Counted from the first letter of the stretch, positions 39,221 to 49,200 are shown. The stretch: 64,000 bases of DNA from Sideroxydans lithotrophicus (GCA_020723185.1 DYJI01000001.1:310001-374000); one strand, 5' to 3'. Notes: generated by a model not told the origin, from the sequence alone. Made by a program: numbers and translations.

Positions 39221-40558
39221 ATGAGCAAACACATCCATATCCTCGGCATCTGCGGCACCTTCATGGGCGGCATCGCCGCCATCGCCAAGCAATCTGGCTA
39301 TCGCGTCACCGGTTGCGATGCCAACGTCTATCCGCCGATGAGCACGCAGCTCGAGGCGATGGGCATCGAGCTGATCGAGGGCTGGGGCGTGGAGCAGCTC
39401 GACCTCAAGCCGGACATGTTCGTGATCGGCAACGTGGTGTCGCGCGGCAATCCGCTGATGGAGGAGATCCTCAACCGTAACCTGCCGTACGCTTCAGGCC
39501 CGCAGTGGCTGGCGGATACCTTGTTGCGCGACAAGTGGGTGTTGGGCGTGGCGGGCACGCATGGCAAGACCACCACCACGTCGATGCTGGCCTGGATACT
39601 GGAACATGCAGGATTGAATCCCGGCTTCCTGATCGGCGGCGTGCCGCAGAACTTCGGCATCTCGGCGCGCATCACCGAGGCGCCGTTCTTCGTGATCGAG
39701 GCGGACGAATATGACACCGCCTTCTTCGACAAACGTTCCAAGTTCGTGCACTACCATCCGCGCACAGCGATCCTGAACAACCTGGAGTTCGACCACGCCG
39801 ACATCTTTGCCGACCTGAACGCCATCGAGACGCAGTTCCATCATCTGGTGCGCACCGTGCCGGGCAACGGGCTGGTGGTGAGCAACGGCCGCGAGGAATC
39901 CCTGGCGCGTGTGATCAAGCGCGGTTGCTGGACGCCGGTGGAGAAGTTCGGCAGCGACGACGGCTGGAACATCGACCAGCAGGAACAGGTGTCGTTCAAC
40001 GGCAAACTGCAGGGCAAGCTGCAATGGGAACTGATGGGTGAGCACAACCGCATGAACGCGCTGGCTGCGCTGGCCGCTGCGCGCCATGCCGGGGTGCCAG
40101 TGGCGCAAGGCTTGGCGGCACTGTCCGAATTCAAGAACGTGAAGCGTCGTATGGAAGTGCGCGGTACGGTCAACGGTATCACCGTGTACGACGACTTCGC
40201 GCACCACCCTACCGCCATCGATACGACAGTGGCTGGGCTGCGTCGCAAGGTGGGCAAGGCGCGCATCCTCGCCGTGCTCGAACCGCGTTCCAACACCATG
40301 AAGCTGGGTGTGATGAAAGATGCCTTGCCCGGCAGTCTGAAGGATGCCGACCTGACTTTCTGCTATGCCGGAAATCTGGGTTGGGATGCGCGAAGCGCGC
40401 TGGCGCCGCTGGGCGATAAGGCGCTGGTGAAGGACGACCTCAACGAACTCATCGATGCCATCGCCAGCGCGGCGAAGTCAGGCGACCAGATACTGGTGAT
40501 GAGCAACGGCGGTTTTGGCGGTATACACGATAAGCTGCTGCTTCGGCTGCAGGGCTGA
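39221..40558 (+). CDS. mpl: UDP-N-acetylmuramate:L-alanyl-gamma-D-glutamyl-meso-diaminopimelate ligase
   Basis: Mpl rejoins the murein tripeptide to UDP-MurNAc during cell-wall recycling. The 445-residue protein is a Mur ligase: an N-terminal ICGTFMGGIAAIAKQSGYRV domain, the ATP loop AGTHGKTTTTSML near residue 112, IEADEYDTAFFDKRSK, and the C-terminal YDDFAHHPTAI block. The last is shared with MurC, but the N-terminal sequence is of the Mpl type. It joins amgK and murU in this window as a recycling set. Confidence 0.95.
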   Translation: MSKHIHILGICGTFMGGIAAIAKQSGYRVTGCDANVYPPMSTQLEAMGIELIEGWGVEQLDLKPDMFVIGNVVSRGNPLMEEILNRNLPYASGPQWLADTLLRDKWVLGVAGTHGKTTTTSMLAWILEHAGLNPGFLIGGVPQNFGISARITEAPFFVIEADEYDTAFFDKRSKFVHYHPRTAILNNLEFDHADIFADLNAIETQFHHLVRTVPGNGLVVSNGREESLARVIKRGCWTPVEKFGSDDGWNIDQQEQVSFNGKLQGKLQWELMGEHNRMNALAALAAARHAGVPVAQGLAALSEFKNVKRRMEVRGTVNGITVYDDFAHHPTAIDTTVAGLRRKVGKARILAVLEPRSNTMKLGVMKDALPGSLKDADLTFCYAGNLGWDARSALAPLGDKALVKDDLNELIDAIASAAKSGDQILVMSNGGFGGIHDKLLLRLQG

Positions 40559-40562
40559 TCGT

Positions 40563-41459
40563 CTACTGCACCAAGTACTCGATCACATCCCCGCCCGCTT
40601 CCTCGAAATTACGCCCCAGGCTGATGGCACCGGCACCGTGCAACACGATCTGCTGGTGGTTCAGCTCTATCACCTGACCGTCGCTGAAGCGCACGAAAGT
40701 GCCGTTCGCACTGTGGTCGGTGAGCAGGAACTTGCCGAAATTGAACTCGATACGGGCGTGCTGGCGCGAGGCGAGGTTGTCGAGTATCACCAGGTCCGAG
40801 TCCTCTGCCCGGCCAAGCAGGGCGCTGTGGTTCTGCTCGCCGACGGTGCACACATGGGTCTCGTAACGCAGCATCAATTCGTTGCGGGACAGCGCGGGTT
40901 TGCGGAATGACTGCGAGCCGATGCGTGTGCTGGTCGTGTCTTCCTGTTCCCAGAAAACCTGGAACACATCGAACGATTCCTGCTTGCCGCGGAACGCCGT
41001 GCGCTGCAGCGGGCGCGTGTATTTGAGCAGCTTGTCCGGCAGTTCGCTGATCACGGCTTGCGACGTGAGGATCTGCCGCGCGCGCGTGATGGCGGTGATG
41101 CGTGCCGCCAGATTCACGGTGTCGCCGAAGGCGTCGTTGCGGTCCAGCAGCACGTCGCCGTAGTGCAGGCCGATGCGAACATATATCGGCTGGTCGCCGC
41201 CGGGACGATGATGTTCGATCTCCAGTTGCATGGCGCGGGCGGCGCTCACGGCGCTCACGGCATCCGGGAAGGAACACATGACCTCGTCGCCTATGGTCTT
41301 GATCAGTTTGCCGTGATGTTCGAGTGCCACCCGGGTGAGGATGGACAGTGTGCGGGTGACCATGTGCAGTGCGACCTCGTTGCCGAGCTTGTCGTACAGC
41401 GCGGTACTGCCGCTGATGTCGGCAAACAGGATGGCGAGTTGCAGCTGCTGGCTGCTCAT
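40563..41459 (-). CDS. Class III adenylate/guanylate cyclase with C-terminal FHA domain
   Basis: This soluble 298-residue protein has an N-terminal nucleotide cyclase domain (metal aspartates in LFADISGSTALYDKLG and KTIGDEVMCSF, followed by FGDTVNLAARI) and a C-terminal FHA domain from about 215 (LLGRAEDSDLVIL, then LASRQHARIEF, then TDHSANGTFV) that would read phosphothreonine. Its ATG overlaps the ubiH stop by one base. A cyclase tuned by a phosphoprotein partner is plausible, given the Ser/Thr kinase at 6458, but no direct link is shown. ATP versus GTP specificity was not resolved. Confidence 0.9.
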   Translation of the reverse strand: MSSQQLQLAILFADISGSTALYDKLGNEVALHMVTRTLSILTRVALEHHGKLIKTIGDEVMCSFPDAVSAVSAARAMQLEIEHHRPGGDQPIYVRIGLHYGDVLLDRNDAFGDTVNLAARITAITRARQILTSQAVISELPDKLLKYTRPLQRTAFRGKQESFDVFQVFWEQEDTTSTRIGSQSFRKPALSRNELMLRYETHVCTVGEQNHSALLGRAEDSDLVILDNLASRQHARIEFNFGKFLLTDHSANGTFVRFSDGQVIELNHQQIVLHGAGAISLGRNFEEAGGDVIEYLVQ

Positions 41460-42616
41460 CAGCCGTTGGCACCGAACATCATGCGCCTGGCCACGAACTT
41501 CTTGGCCGGCGGGAGGTGGTCGAGCAGGTTGAGCGCGGCCGAGCGCAACGGGCCCAGCAGCGGCAGGTCGTTGGAGAACAGGCGCACCAGCCCGTCGGTG
41601 AAGCGGATGCCCGCATTGCGGTCGATGCGGCGCGAATCGCGGTAGGCTTTGCACATGGTGGCGGAGCCGATGCCGTCGGGTGCGTGGTCGAGGATGGTCT
41701 GCGCCAGTTCCCATGCGTCGCGGATGCCCATGTTGAAGCCTTGGCCCGCCACCGGATGCAGGGTCTGCGCGGCATTGCCTATCAGCACGGTATGCGGGAA
41801 GGTGATGTCGGGCGCACGCTTGAGGCGCAAGGGGTAGCTGTTGCGCTTGCCGATGGCGGTGAAGTTGCCGACGCGGTCGCCGAAGTGGCCTTGCAGAAAG
41901 CGCAGGAAGGTCTCGTCGTCCCAGCCCAGCATGGTCTGCACCGGTTCGTGCGCGGCGGTCAGCACCAGCTCGTAGCCGTCCATATACGGCAGCAGTGCCA
42001 TCGGGCCCTGCGCGGTGAAACGCTCGAAGGCGACGCCGTTGTCCGGCCGGTCGGTGTTGACGTGCGCGATGATGCCGCTCTGGCCGTAGTCGGTGATCTG
42101 CGGCGGGCGCTTGGCCTCAAGTAACTGGCCGCCGTCGGCGACCACGGCGAGCCTGGCTGTGAGGGTGCGCTGTGCACCTTGTTGCTGATAGACGATGGTT
42201 GACTGTTCGTTGTCGCTGGACAGATCGCTGACGGTAGCGCCGTACAGGCGATCGACATCGGTCTGATGTAAAGCCCTTTGCAAGGCTGCGTGCAGCGCGG
42301 TGTAGGGCAACACGTAACCCATGTCCGGCACGTCCAGATCATCGGCGCGCAAAGTGGTGTGACCGGAAGACTCTTTCTGTGTGACTTCGATCACCTTGAT
42401 GCCGCTGACATCCTGCAATGACTGCCATGCGCCGAGACGCTGCAAGAGCAGGCGCGAGCCGTAAGACAACGCCAGCGCGCGCGGGTCGGTGGTGTTGATC
42501 GCGGATTCGCGCGCTTCCAGCAAGGCCACCTTGAGGTCGTTGTCGCGCAGCGCCAGCGCCAGCGCGATACCGACCGGGCCGCCGCCGATGATGGCGACGT
42601 CATAGTGTTCATTCAT
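41459..42616 (-). CDS. ubiH: UbiH/UbiF-family FAD-dependent monooxygenase (ubiquinone synthesis)
   Basis: This 385-residue flavoprotein hydroxylates the ubiquinone ring. It has the FAD dinucleotide motif IIGGGPVGIALALAL near the start, TDPRALALSYGSRLLLQRLGAW, and the second FAD motif IGNAAQTLHPVAGQGFNMGIRD. Downstream of pepP is the classical location of ubiH, and its start overlaps the pepP stop by eight bases. UbiF or UbiI-type specificity cannot be excluded by sequence reading. No membrane segment is seen. Confidence 0.88.
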   Translation of the reverse strand: MNEHYDVAIIGGGPVGIALALALRDNDLKVALLEARESAINTTDPRALALSYGSRLLLQRLGAWQSLQDVSGIKVIEVTQKESSGHTTLRADDLDVPDMGYVLPYTALHAALQRALHQTDVDRLYGATVSDLSSDNEQSTIVYQQQGAQRTLTARLAVVADGGQLLEAKRPPQITDYGQSGIIAHVNTDRPDNGVAFERFTAQGPMALLPYMDGYELVLTAAHEPVQTMLGWDDETFLRFLQGHFGDRVGNFTAIGKRNSYPLRLKRAPDITFPHTVLIGNAAQTLHPVAGQGFNMGIRDAWELAQTILDHAPDGIGSATMCKAYRDSRRIDRNAGIRFTDGLVRLFSNDLPLLGPLRSAALNLLDHLPPAKKFVARRMMFGANG

Positions 42617-43913
42617 GGCGCATCTCCTCCTCGATCTGTTCGACGGTCTTGGGTGCATCCCGAGTCAGTACCTCGTTGCCGTGCGCGGTGATCAACACAT
42701 CGTCCTCGATGCGGATGCCGATGTTCCACAGTTCCTGCGGCACGTTGTCAGCGGGGCGGATGTAGCAGCCGGGCTCCACCGTCAGCGTCATGCCGCTTTG
42801 CAGCGGACGCCAACTGCCGTCGAGTTTGTATTCGCCGACATCATGCACGTCCATGCCCAACCAGTGGCCGGTGCGGTGCATGTAGAACTGCTTGTAGCTT
42901 TCGGTTTCGAGCACGGATTCCAGCGAACCCTGACAGAGTTTGAGGTCGATGAAGCCCTGTGCCAGCACGCGCAGCGCGGCCTGATGCGGCGCATCCCACA
43001 GCTTGCCGGGATGGGCGGCGGCGATGGCGGCTTCCTGCGCGGCGAGTACGATCTGGTACACATCCTTCTGCGCGGGGGAGAACTTGCCGTTGATGGGGAA
43101 AGTGCGCGTGATGTCGGCAGCATAACCGTCCAGCTCGCAACCCGCGTCGATTAGCAGCAGTTCGCCATCGTTCAAGCGCGCATCGTTGCCCACGTAATGC
43201 AGGGTGCAGGCATTGGCACCGCCCGCGACGATGCTGGTGTAGGCCGGATGACGTGCACCGTGAGAGCAGAACTCGTGCAGCAACTCCGCTTCCACCTCGT
43301 ATTCATGCTGGCCGGGGCGGGTGAAGCGCATGGCGCGGCGATGGGCTTCGCAGGAGATGGCGGCGGCGCGGCGCATGATGTCCTGTTCGAGGAAATCCTT
43401 GATCAGGCGCATCTCGTTCAGCAACTCCTGCACGTCGCGCAGATGGGACGGTGCCTGGATGCCGCTACGTGATCTGGCCTTCACCGCTTCGCGAACTTTG
43501 AGCAGACGCGCATCCCACTCGCTGCTCGCACCCATCGGATAATACAAAGTAGGCTGATCGGCCATCAGCTCGGCCAGCTTCTCATCCAGTTGCGCGATGG
43601 GATAGGCGGCATCGAAGCCGAAGTGCTGCGCGGCGGCATCAGGGCCGTAACGGAAGCCGTCCCAGATCTCGCGCTCGGGGTTCTTCTCGCGGCAGAACAG
43701 GATGGACTGCCGCGCCTTCCCTGCGATCAGTACCAGCACCGCTTCCGGTTCGGCGAATCCGCTCAGGTAATAGAAGTGACTGTCGTGACGGTAGTCGTAG
43801 TGCGCATCGGCGTTGCGCGCCACTTCGGGCGCGGTGGGGATGACGGCGATGCCCTGCCCCATCTTTTCGAAAAGCTGGCGGCGGCGTTGGTGGAAATGTG
43901 CGAGATCAGGCAT
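42609..43913 (-). CDS. pepP: Xaa-Pro aminopeptidase
   Basis: PepP removes the N-terminal residue before proline. The 434-residue protein has the AMP-N domain (HFHQRRRQLFEKMGQGIAVIP) and a pita-bread metallopeptidase domain with dinuclear metal ligands: Asp in LLIDAGCELDGYAADITRTF, His in HRTGHWLGMDVHDVG, Glu in TVEPGCYI and RIEDD. The start at 43913 gives the usual MPDLAHFHQRR; the frame extends upstream into murU without homology. It overlaps both murU (8 bases) and ubiH. Confidence 0.95.
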   Translation of the reverse strand: MPDLAHFHQRRRQLFEKMGQGIAVIPTAPEVARNADAHYDYRHDSHFYYLSGFAEPEAVLVLIAGKARQSILFCREKNPEREIWDGFRYGPDAAAQHFGFDAAYPIAQLDEKLAELMADQPTLYYPMGASSEWDARLLKVREAVKARSRSGIQAPSHLRDVQELLNEMRLIKDFLEQDIMRRAAAISCEAHRRAMRFTRPGQHEYEVEAELLHEFCSHGARHPAYTSIVAGGANACTLHYVGNDARLNDGELLLIDAGCELDGYAADITRTFPINGKFSPAQKDVYQIVLAAQEAAIAAAHPGKLWDAPHQAALRVLAQGFIDLKLCQGSLESVLETESYKQFYMHRTGHWLGMDVHDVGEYKLDGSWRPLQSGMTLTVEPGCYIRPADNVPQELWNIGIRIEDDVLITAHGNEVLTRDAPKTVEQIEEEMRHE

Positions 43914-44625
43914 GACCCGCATTCTGCGACGCACGCAGTTGCTTGTCGAGTTCATCCAGCCGTTGCGGGGTGCCGATGTCCCTCCACAGTCCGTGATGGT
44001 GCTCGCCGCTAATGCGGCCCTGCGCGATCTGTTCGCGCAGCAGTGGTGCCAGCGGGGCGGCGCTGCCGCGCGCAATGTTGGCGAACAGGGCGGGTTGATA
44101 GAGGCCGATGCCGCTGAAAGTCAGGATCGAGGATCGAGGACCGAGGATCGAGGGGGTGGGCACGATACGGTCGCCTGCGAGACAGAAATCGCCCTTGAGG
44201 TTGTGTTCGGGGTTATCCACCAGCACCAGATGCGCCACATCATTGCTTGCAGCGAGTGCGGCAGCACGCTGCGACAGATGGTCGAAATCGTAATCGCAAT
44301 ACACATCGCCATTCACCACCGCGAAGGGTGCATCGCCCAACAAGTGCAGCGCGAAGGCGATACCCCCCGCTGTCTCCAGTGCCGTGCCTTCATCCGAATA
44401 TTCGATGCGTGCGCCGTAGCGCGATCCGTCGCCCAGCGCCTGTTCGATCTGCCTGCCGAGGTGGGCGTGGTTGATGACGAGGTCGGTAATGCCTGCGCGC
44501 ACCAGCCGCTCGATGTGCCACACGATGAGCGGCTTGCCGCCCGCCTGCAGCAGCGGCTTGGGTGTGTGGTCGGTGAGCGGGCGCATGCGCTCGCCGCGAC
44601 CGGCGGCCAGGATCATGGCGCGCAT
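43906..44625 (-). CDS. murU: N-acetylmuramate-1-phosphate uridylyltransferase
   Basis: MurU makes UDP-MurNAc from MurNAc-1-phosphate in the amgK-murU recycling route that bypasses early cell-wall synthesis. The 239-residue nucleotidyltransferase opens with MRAMILAAGRGERMRPLTDHTPKPLL and has NGDVYCDYDF for metal binding. The pairing with amgK three bases upstream distinguishes it from mannose-1-phosphate guanylyltransferases, which share the fold. An internal run of near-tandem GGATCGA repeats (44126-44152) encodes a short variable loop (TPSILGPRSSIL) and is unusual in this family. Confidence 0.88.
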   Translation of the reverse strand: MRAMILAAGRGERMRPLTDHTPKPLLQAGGKPLIVWHIERLVRAGITDLVINHAHLGRQIEQALGDGSRYGARIEYSDEGTALETAGGIAFALHLLGDAPFAVVNGDVYCDYDFDHLSQRAAALAASNDVAHLVLVDNPEHNLKGDFCLAGDRIVPTPSILGPRSSILTFSGIGLYQPALFANIARGSAAPLAPLLREQIAQGRISGEHHHGLWRDIGTPQRLDELDKQLRASQNAGHA

Positions 44626-44628
44626 GGT

Positions 44629-45615
44629 TCAGGCCTTTTCCATCTGCATATTGAGTTCGAGCAGGATGTTCAGCAGCGGCTTGAGGTCGATGTAGCGCTC
44701 GCAGGCCTTGTGCAGGTATTCCATCACCAGCGGCATGTCCTTCAGGTAGCCGTCCTTGCCGTCGCGGTGGTACAGGCGGGCGAAGATACCCAGTACCTTG
44801 ATGTGACGTTGCACGCCCATCATCTCGTAATCGCGGTAGAACTCGCCGAAGTCTTCGCGTACCGGCAGGCCGGCTTTGCGCGCCTTCTCCCAGTACGGGA
44901 TCAGCCAGTCCATGACATCGGCCTCTTCCCACTGGATATAGGCATCCTTGAACAGCGAGGCGAGGTCGTAGGTGATGGGGCCATACACGGCGTCCTGAAA
45001 ATCGAGGATGCCGGGATTGTTGTCCGGCACGAACATCAGATTGCGCGAATGGTAGTCGCGGTGCACATACACGCAGGGCTGGGTGAGGTTGTTGGCGAGG
45101 ATGCGCTGGAACACCTCCTCCAGTTTTACCTTCTGTTTGTCGTTGAGTGTCACGCCCAGATGTTTGCCGATGTACCACTCGGGGAACAGGTCGAGCTCGC
45201 GGCGCAGCAAGGCTTCGTTATAAGGCGGTAGTTCGTCTGGTTTGGAGGCGAGTTGGATCTTGATCAGCGCATCGGTGGCCGCCGCGTAAAGCTGCTTGGG
45301 GCTTTCAGTCTGCAAAGCTTGCAGGTAGGTGGTGTTGCCGAGGTCAGACAACAACAGGAAACCCTGCGTCAGATCGTGCGCATACACATGCGGGACATGG
45401 GTGCCGGCCTGTTCGAACAGTTTGCCGATATGCAGGAAGGGTTCGCAGTTCTCGTGTTGCGGCGGGGCATCCATCACCACCCGGGTCGAGCCGTCGCCAA
45501 AGGTGGCGCGGAAGTAGCGGCGGAAGCTGGCGTCGGCGGAAGCGGGCGCGAGGGTGAACGGTTGGTCGGGGAAAAGGGATGAAAGCCAGTCGGTAAGCTG
45601 TTGTTGACGCTGCAT
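44629..45615 (-). CDS. amgK: N-acetylmuramate/N-acetylglucosamine anomeric kinase
   Basis: AmgK phosphorylates the anomeric carbon of MurNAc or GlcNAc with ATP. The 328-residue protein has the aminoglycoside phosphotransferase-like fold, with the catalytic block VHRDYHSRNLMFV and the metal-binding ILDFQDAVYGPITYDLASLF. It opens SADASFRRYFRATFGDGSTRVVMDAPP, typical of the COG3178 group. It heads a minus-strand operon (amgK-murU-pepP-ubiH-cyclase) and is divergent from lptD, the arrangement known from pseudomonads. Confidence 0.9.
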   Translation of the reverse strand: MQRQQQLTDWLSSLFPDQPFTLAPASADASFRRYFRATFGDGSTRVVMDAPPQHENCEPFLHIGKLFEQAGTHVPHVYAHDLTQGFLLLSDLGNTTYLQALQTESPKQLYAAATDALIKIQLASKPDELPPYNEALLRRELDLFPEWYIGKHLGVTLNDKQKVKLEEVFQRILANNLTQPCVYVHRDYHSRNLMFVPDNNPGILDFQDAVYGPITYDLASLFKDAYIQWEEADVMDWLIPYWEKARKAGLPVREDFGEFYRDYEMMGVQRHIKVLGIFARLYHRDGKDGYLKDMPLVMEYLHKACERYIDLKPLLNILLELNMQMEKA

Positions 45616-45674
45616 TTGATTGCCTTAATGAGGGTTTTGTGCGATTTTAGCACCTTAATTTGACCGACCCGCCC

Positions 45675-47885
45675 ATGCTTTTCCGTTCGCGCCTGTACGC
45701 ACTTTCCCTGTTGTTCGCCTTGCCCTGTCTGGCGGTCGCCGAGACCTTGCCGCTCAAGCTGGACCGTACTTTCAAGCGTCTGCCCGCCCAGTCGGAGCCG
45801 GGGGTGGCTTTCATCAGCGCGGACAGTCTGGAGGCGCGACAGGGAGACCAGCTGGAGGCCAGCGGCAAGGTGGAACTACGCCAGGATGGCCGTGTGGTAA
45901 AAGCCGACCACTTGCTCTACGAACAGGAAAAGCAGGATGTGTACGCGGACGGGAACGTGAGCATCATGCAGGGCGAGACTGTGGTGAACGGCCCCCGGCT
46001 GAAGATGAACCTGGACCTCGATGTCGGCGAGATGGCGCAGCCGGAGTTCATCATCGGCGAGAATAATGCGCGTGGTACTGCGGCAGTGATGAATCTGGAA
46101 GGACGTCAGCGTCAAACCTTCCGTTCCGCTGTCTATACGACCTGTCCGGCCGGGAATGATGACTGGCTGATTCGCATGAGCACGCTGGAACTCGACCGCG
46201 ACAGACAGGTTGGCGTCGCCTACAACGCCAGGGTCGAGTTCAAGAGCGTGCCCTTCCTTTACACGCCGTGGATGGATTTCGCGCTGAACGACGACAAGCG
46301 GTCGGGCTTCCTGGGGCCTGTCTTCGGTAGTACCAACTCCGGCGGCAGCGAGATCACGCTGCCCTATTTTTGGGACATCGCGCCCAATCTGGACGTGACG
46401 TTCTCGCCGCGCCACATCAGCAAGCGCGGGACGCAGTTCAACAATGAAATGCGCTATCTTCAGCCGCGATACAGCGGTGAGATCAATGCCGATGTGTTGG
46501 CCGGGGACCGTGTGAGTGGGCTTGACCGATCCCACTTCGGGATCAAACATCGGCACGATCTCGGCAGCGGTTTCTCTGCTGCGGTGGATGCGAACGTGGT
46601 TTCGGACGATGCCTATTACCGCGATCTGGCAGGGGCCCTCAGCGGAACGTCACAAGCCAACCTGCTGCGCGAGGGCGTCGTGTCATATGCAGGATACGGC
46701 TGGAACGCATCGGCCAGAGTGCAGCGCTACCAGACTTTGCAGGACCCGCTGGCGCCGGTGGCGATCCCTTATCGCCGCCAGCCGCAATTGACACTGAGCA
46801 CGAGCCGACAGTTTGCGGACAGTACCGTGAGTCTCAGCAGTGAATACGTGGACTATCGCCATCCTTCCTGGGTGAGTGGGCAGCGCTTGGTGATAAATCC
46901 GTCAATCAGCTACCCGTTATTGAACGAACCCGGATATTTTCTGACACCGAAGCTGGCGCTGCATTACACCAGCTATGCGCTGGATGCCAACAACCTATCC
47001 GGTATCCCGAACACTCAGCGCACTGTGCCGATGTTCAGTGTGGATGGCGGGCTGATCTTCGAGCGCAACGACTCGTTCCTGGGCAATGATTACATGCAGA
47101 CGCTGGAGCCGCGCGCCTACTATGTCCGCATCCCCTATCGCGACCAGTCCTTCCTGCCCAATTTCGATTCGGCGCTGGCGCCTTTCAGCTTCAGTCAGAT
47201 ATTCACCGAGAACCGCTTCCTCGGCAGCGACCGTGTGGGCGACGCGGACATGATGACACTGGCGCTGACCTCGCGCGTGATCGACGGGGATGACGGGACT
47301 GAACGCTTGCGCGTGGCGATAGCGGAGCGCTTCACATTTCAGACGCCGCAAGTGAATCTTGGTGCCAGTGCTGATACCAATAGCCGCTCCGATATCCTGC
47401 TGATGCTCGGAGGCACGATGACACGAGCCTGGTATCTGGACAGCCAGTTGCAGTTCAATCCGAACCAGAGCTATACACAAAACTATAGTGCTGCTGCTCG
47501 CTACAATCCCGAGACGGGAAAACTGTTGAACCTTGGCTATCGCTATGCCCGTGATTCATTGCGCCAGATGGACCTTTCTGGCCAGTGGCCCTTGTTCGGC
47601 CGCTGGCATGGCGTTGGACGAATCAACTATTCTTTGCGCGATGACCGTCTTCTGGAGGCGCTGGGCGGGCTTGAGTATAATGCTGCGTGCTGGTCGGTAA
47701 GAGTGGTGGTGCAGAGTTTTGCGACAGCCACCAATGAGCGTGCGACAGGCATATTCACGCAGCTCGAATTGAGTGACTTGATACGCGTCGGTGCTGACCC
47801 GCTGGAGGCGCTGCGCATCAGCGTTCCCGGCTACATCAAGCTGAACGAACTACCCGCCGACAAGCCGGAACAAGGCTTGCATTGA
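45675..47885 (+). CDS. lptD: LPS-assembly protein LptD
   Basis: LptD is the outer-membrane barrel that inserts lipopolysaccharide at the cell surface. The 736-residue protein has a signal peptide (SRLYALSLLFALPCLAVA), a periplasmic LptA-like domain (about 45-160, VAFISADSLEARQGDQLEASG, DGNVSIMQG) and a large beta-barrel. A cysteine in TTCPAGNDDW and another in the C-terminal YNAACWSVRV could form the stabilising disulfide. I chose ATG at 45675; a TTG five codons earlier is possible. surA follows after 22 bases. Confidence 0.95.
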   Translation: MLFRSRLYALSLLFALPCLAVAETLPLKLDRTFKRLPAQSEPGVAFISADSLEARQGDQLEASGKVELRQDGRVVKADHLLYEQEKQDVYADGNVSIMQGETVVNGPRLKMNLDLDVGEMAQPEFIIGENNARGTAAVMNLEGRQRQTFRSAVYTTCPAGNDDWLIRMSTLELDRDRQVGVAYNARVEFKSVPFLYTPWMDFALNDDKRSGFLGPVFGSTNSGGSEITLPYFWDIAPNLDVTFSPRHISKRGTQFNNEMRYLQPRYSGEINADVLAGDRVSGLDRSHFGIKHRHDLGSGFSAAVDANVVSDDAYYRDLAGALSGTSQANLLREGVVSYAGYGWNASARVQRYQTLQDPLAPVAIPYRRQPQLTLSTSRQFADSTVSLSSEYVDYRHPSWVSGQRLVINPSISYPLLNEPGYFLTPKLALHYTSYALDANNLSGIPNTQRTVPMFSVDGGLIFERNDSFLGNDYMQTLEPRAYYVRIPYRDQSFLPNFDSALAPFSFSQIFTENRFLGSDRVGDADMMTLALTSRVIDGDDGTERLRVAIAERFTFQTPQVNLGASADTNSRSDILLMLGGTMTRAWYLDSQLQFNPNQSYTQNYSAAARYNPETGKLLNLGYRYARDSLRQMDLSGQWPLFGRWHGVGRINYSLRDDRLLEALGGLEYNAACWSVRVVVQSFATATNERATGIFTQLELSDLIRVGADPLEALRISVPGYIKLNELPADKPEQGLH

Positions 47886-47907
47886 TCCCCTATTGCGAAA
47901 GAAACAT

Positions 47908-49200
47908 ATGCTGAAGATACGAATCGCGCTTGCACTGCTGCTGCTTGCGGGCCCCGCAGCCGCAGCTGATGTGGCCAAGAGCGCCAGACCCATCGATGAC
48001 ATTCGAGTCGTCGTGAATGAAGAAGTGATCACGCGTCTGGAGCTCGATGAGCGCATGCGGTTAGTCATCAGCCAGTTACAGCGACAAGGCACACGACTGC
48101 CGGACACGGCCATCCTCGAGAAGCAGGTCCTGGAGCGCATGATCATGGAGAAGTTGCAGATGCAGTTCGCCAGGGAGACGGGCGTGCAGGTGGACGATGT
48201 CCAGCTTGAAGGCGCGCTGCAGCGCATCGCCATGCAGAACAAATTCCCTTCACTACCTGCTTTCCGCGCCAAGCTGGAAAAGGACGGGGTGGATTTCGCC
48301 AAGTTCCGCGAAGAGATACGCGGCGAGATGCTCACCGGCCGTCTGCGCGAGCGCGAGGTGGACAGCAAACTGGTGATCAGTGAAGCCGACATCGAGGCGT
48401 TCCTCGCCACGCAAGCGACGCAGGGCAACAAAGGGGAAGAGCTGAAGCTGGCTCACATACTGGTCGTGGTGCCGGAACAGGCGACCGCTGCGAGCATCCG
48501 CAACTACCAGCGCAAGGCAGAGGAAGCGCTCGCCAAACTTCAGGGCGGTGCGCCCTTCTCGCAAGTGGCTGCGGGCTATTCGGATGCCAGGGATGCCTTG
48601 CAAGGGGGCGAGCTAGGCTGGCGCCCGGCCAACCAGTTGCCGGCATTGTTCAGCGAGCCTTTGGCGGACATGAAGGCAGGCGAGCTGAGCCCCTTGTTGC
48701 GCAGCCCCTCCGGTTTCCACATCATCAAGCTACTGGAGCGTCGCAGTTCGGATACGCCGGTGTTCATCACCCAGACACATGCGCGCCATATCCTGATCAA
48801 GACCAGCGAACTGGTGCCGGAGAGCGAAGCCAAGGCGCGCTTGCAGGAGATCAAGCGCCGCATCGACAAGGGGGCGGATTTCGCCGAGCAGGCGCGCCTG
48901 TATTCCGAGGATGGCAGCGCCGCGCAGGGCGGCGACCTGAGCTGGATATCGCCCGGCGAGACCGTGCCGCAATTCGAACAGGCGATGGATGCGCTCAAAA
49001 TCGGGCAGGTCAGCGGTCTGGTGCAGTCCGGTTTCGGCTGGCACCTGATCCAGGTGCTGGCGCGCAGGGACACTGACATCAGTGCCGAGCAGAAGAAACA
49101 GCAGGCACGTCAGGCTATCCGCACATACAAATCCGAAGACGCCTATCAGGATTGGCTGCGCCAGTTGCGCGACCGCGCCTTCATCGAATATCGCGAGTGA
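47908..49200 (+). CDS. surA: Periplasmic chaperone and peptidyl-prolyl isomerase SurA
   Basis: SurA escorts outer-membrane proteins such as LptD across the periplasm. The 430-residue protein has a signal peptide (LALLLLAGPAAAAD), the N-terminal chaperone helix region (IDDIRVVVNEEVITRLEL), and two parvulin-type PPIC domains, starting at LKLAHILVVVPE and ARHILIKTSELV. ATG at 47908 gives a normal signal peptide; TTG at 47893 is rejected. Its neighbours lptD, pdxA and rsmA are the standard set. Confidence 0.95.
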   Translation: MLKIRIALALLLLAGPAAAADVAKSARPIDDIRVVVNEEVITRLELDERMRLVISQLQRQGTRLPDTAILEKQVLERMIMEKLQMQFARETGVQVDDVQLEGALQRIAMQNKFPSLPAFRAKLEKDGVDFAKFREEIRGEMLTGRLREREVDSKLVISEADIEAFLATQATQGNKGEELKLAHILVVVPEQATAASIRNYQRKAEEALAKLQGGAPFSQVAAGYSDARDALQGGELGWRPANQLPALFSEPLADMKAGELSPLLRSPSGFHIIKLLERRSSDTPVFITQTHARHILIKTSELVPESEAKARLQEIKRRIDKGADFAEQARLYSEDGSAAQGGDLSWISPGETVPQFEQAMDALKIGQVSGLVQSGFGWHLIQVLARRDTDISAEQKKQQARQAIRTYKSEDAYQDWLRQLRDRAFIEYRE

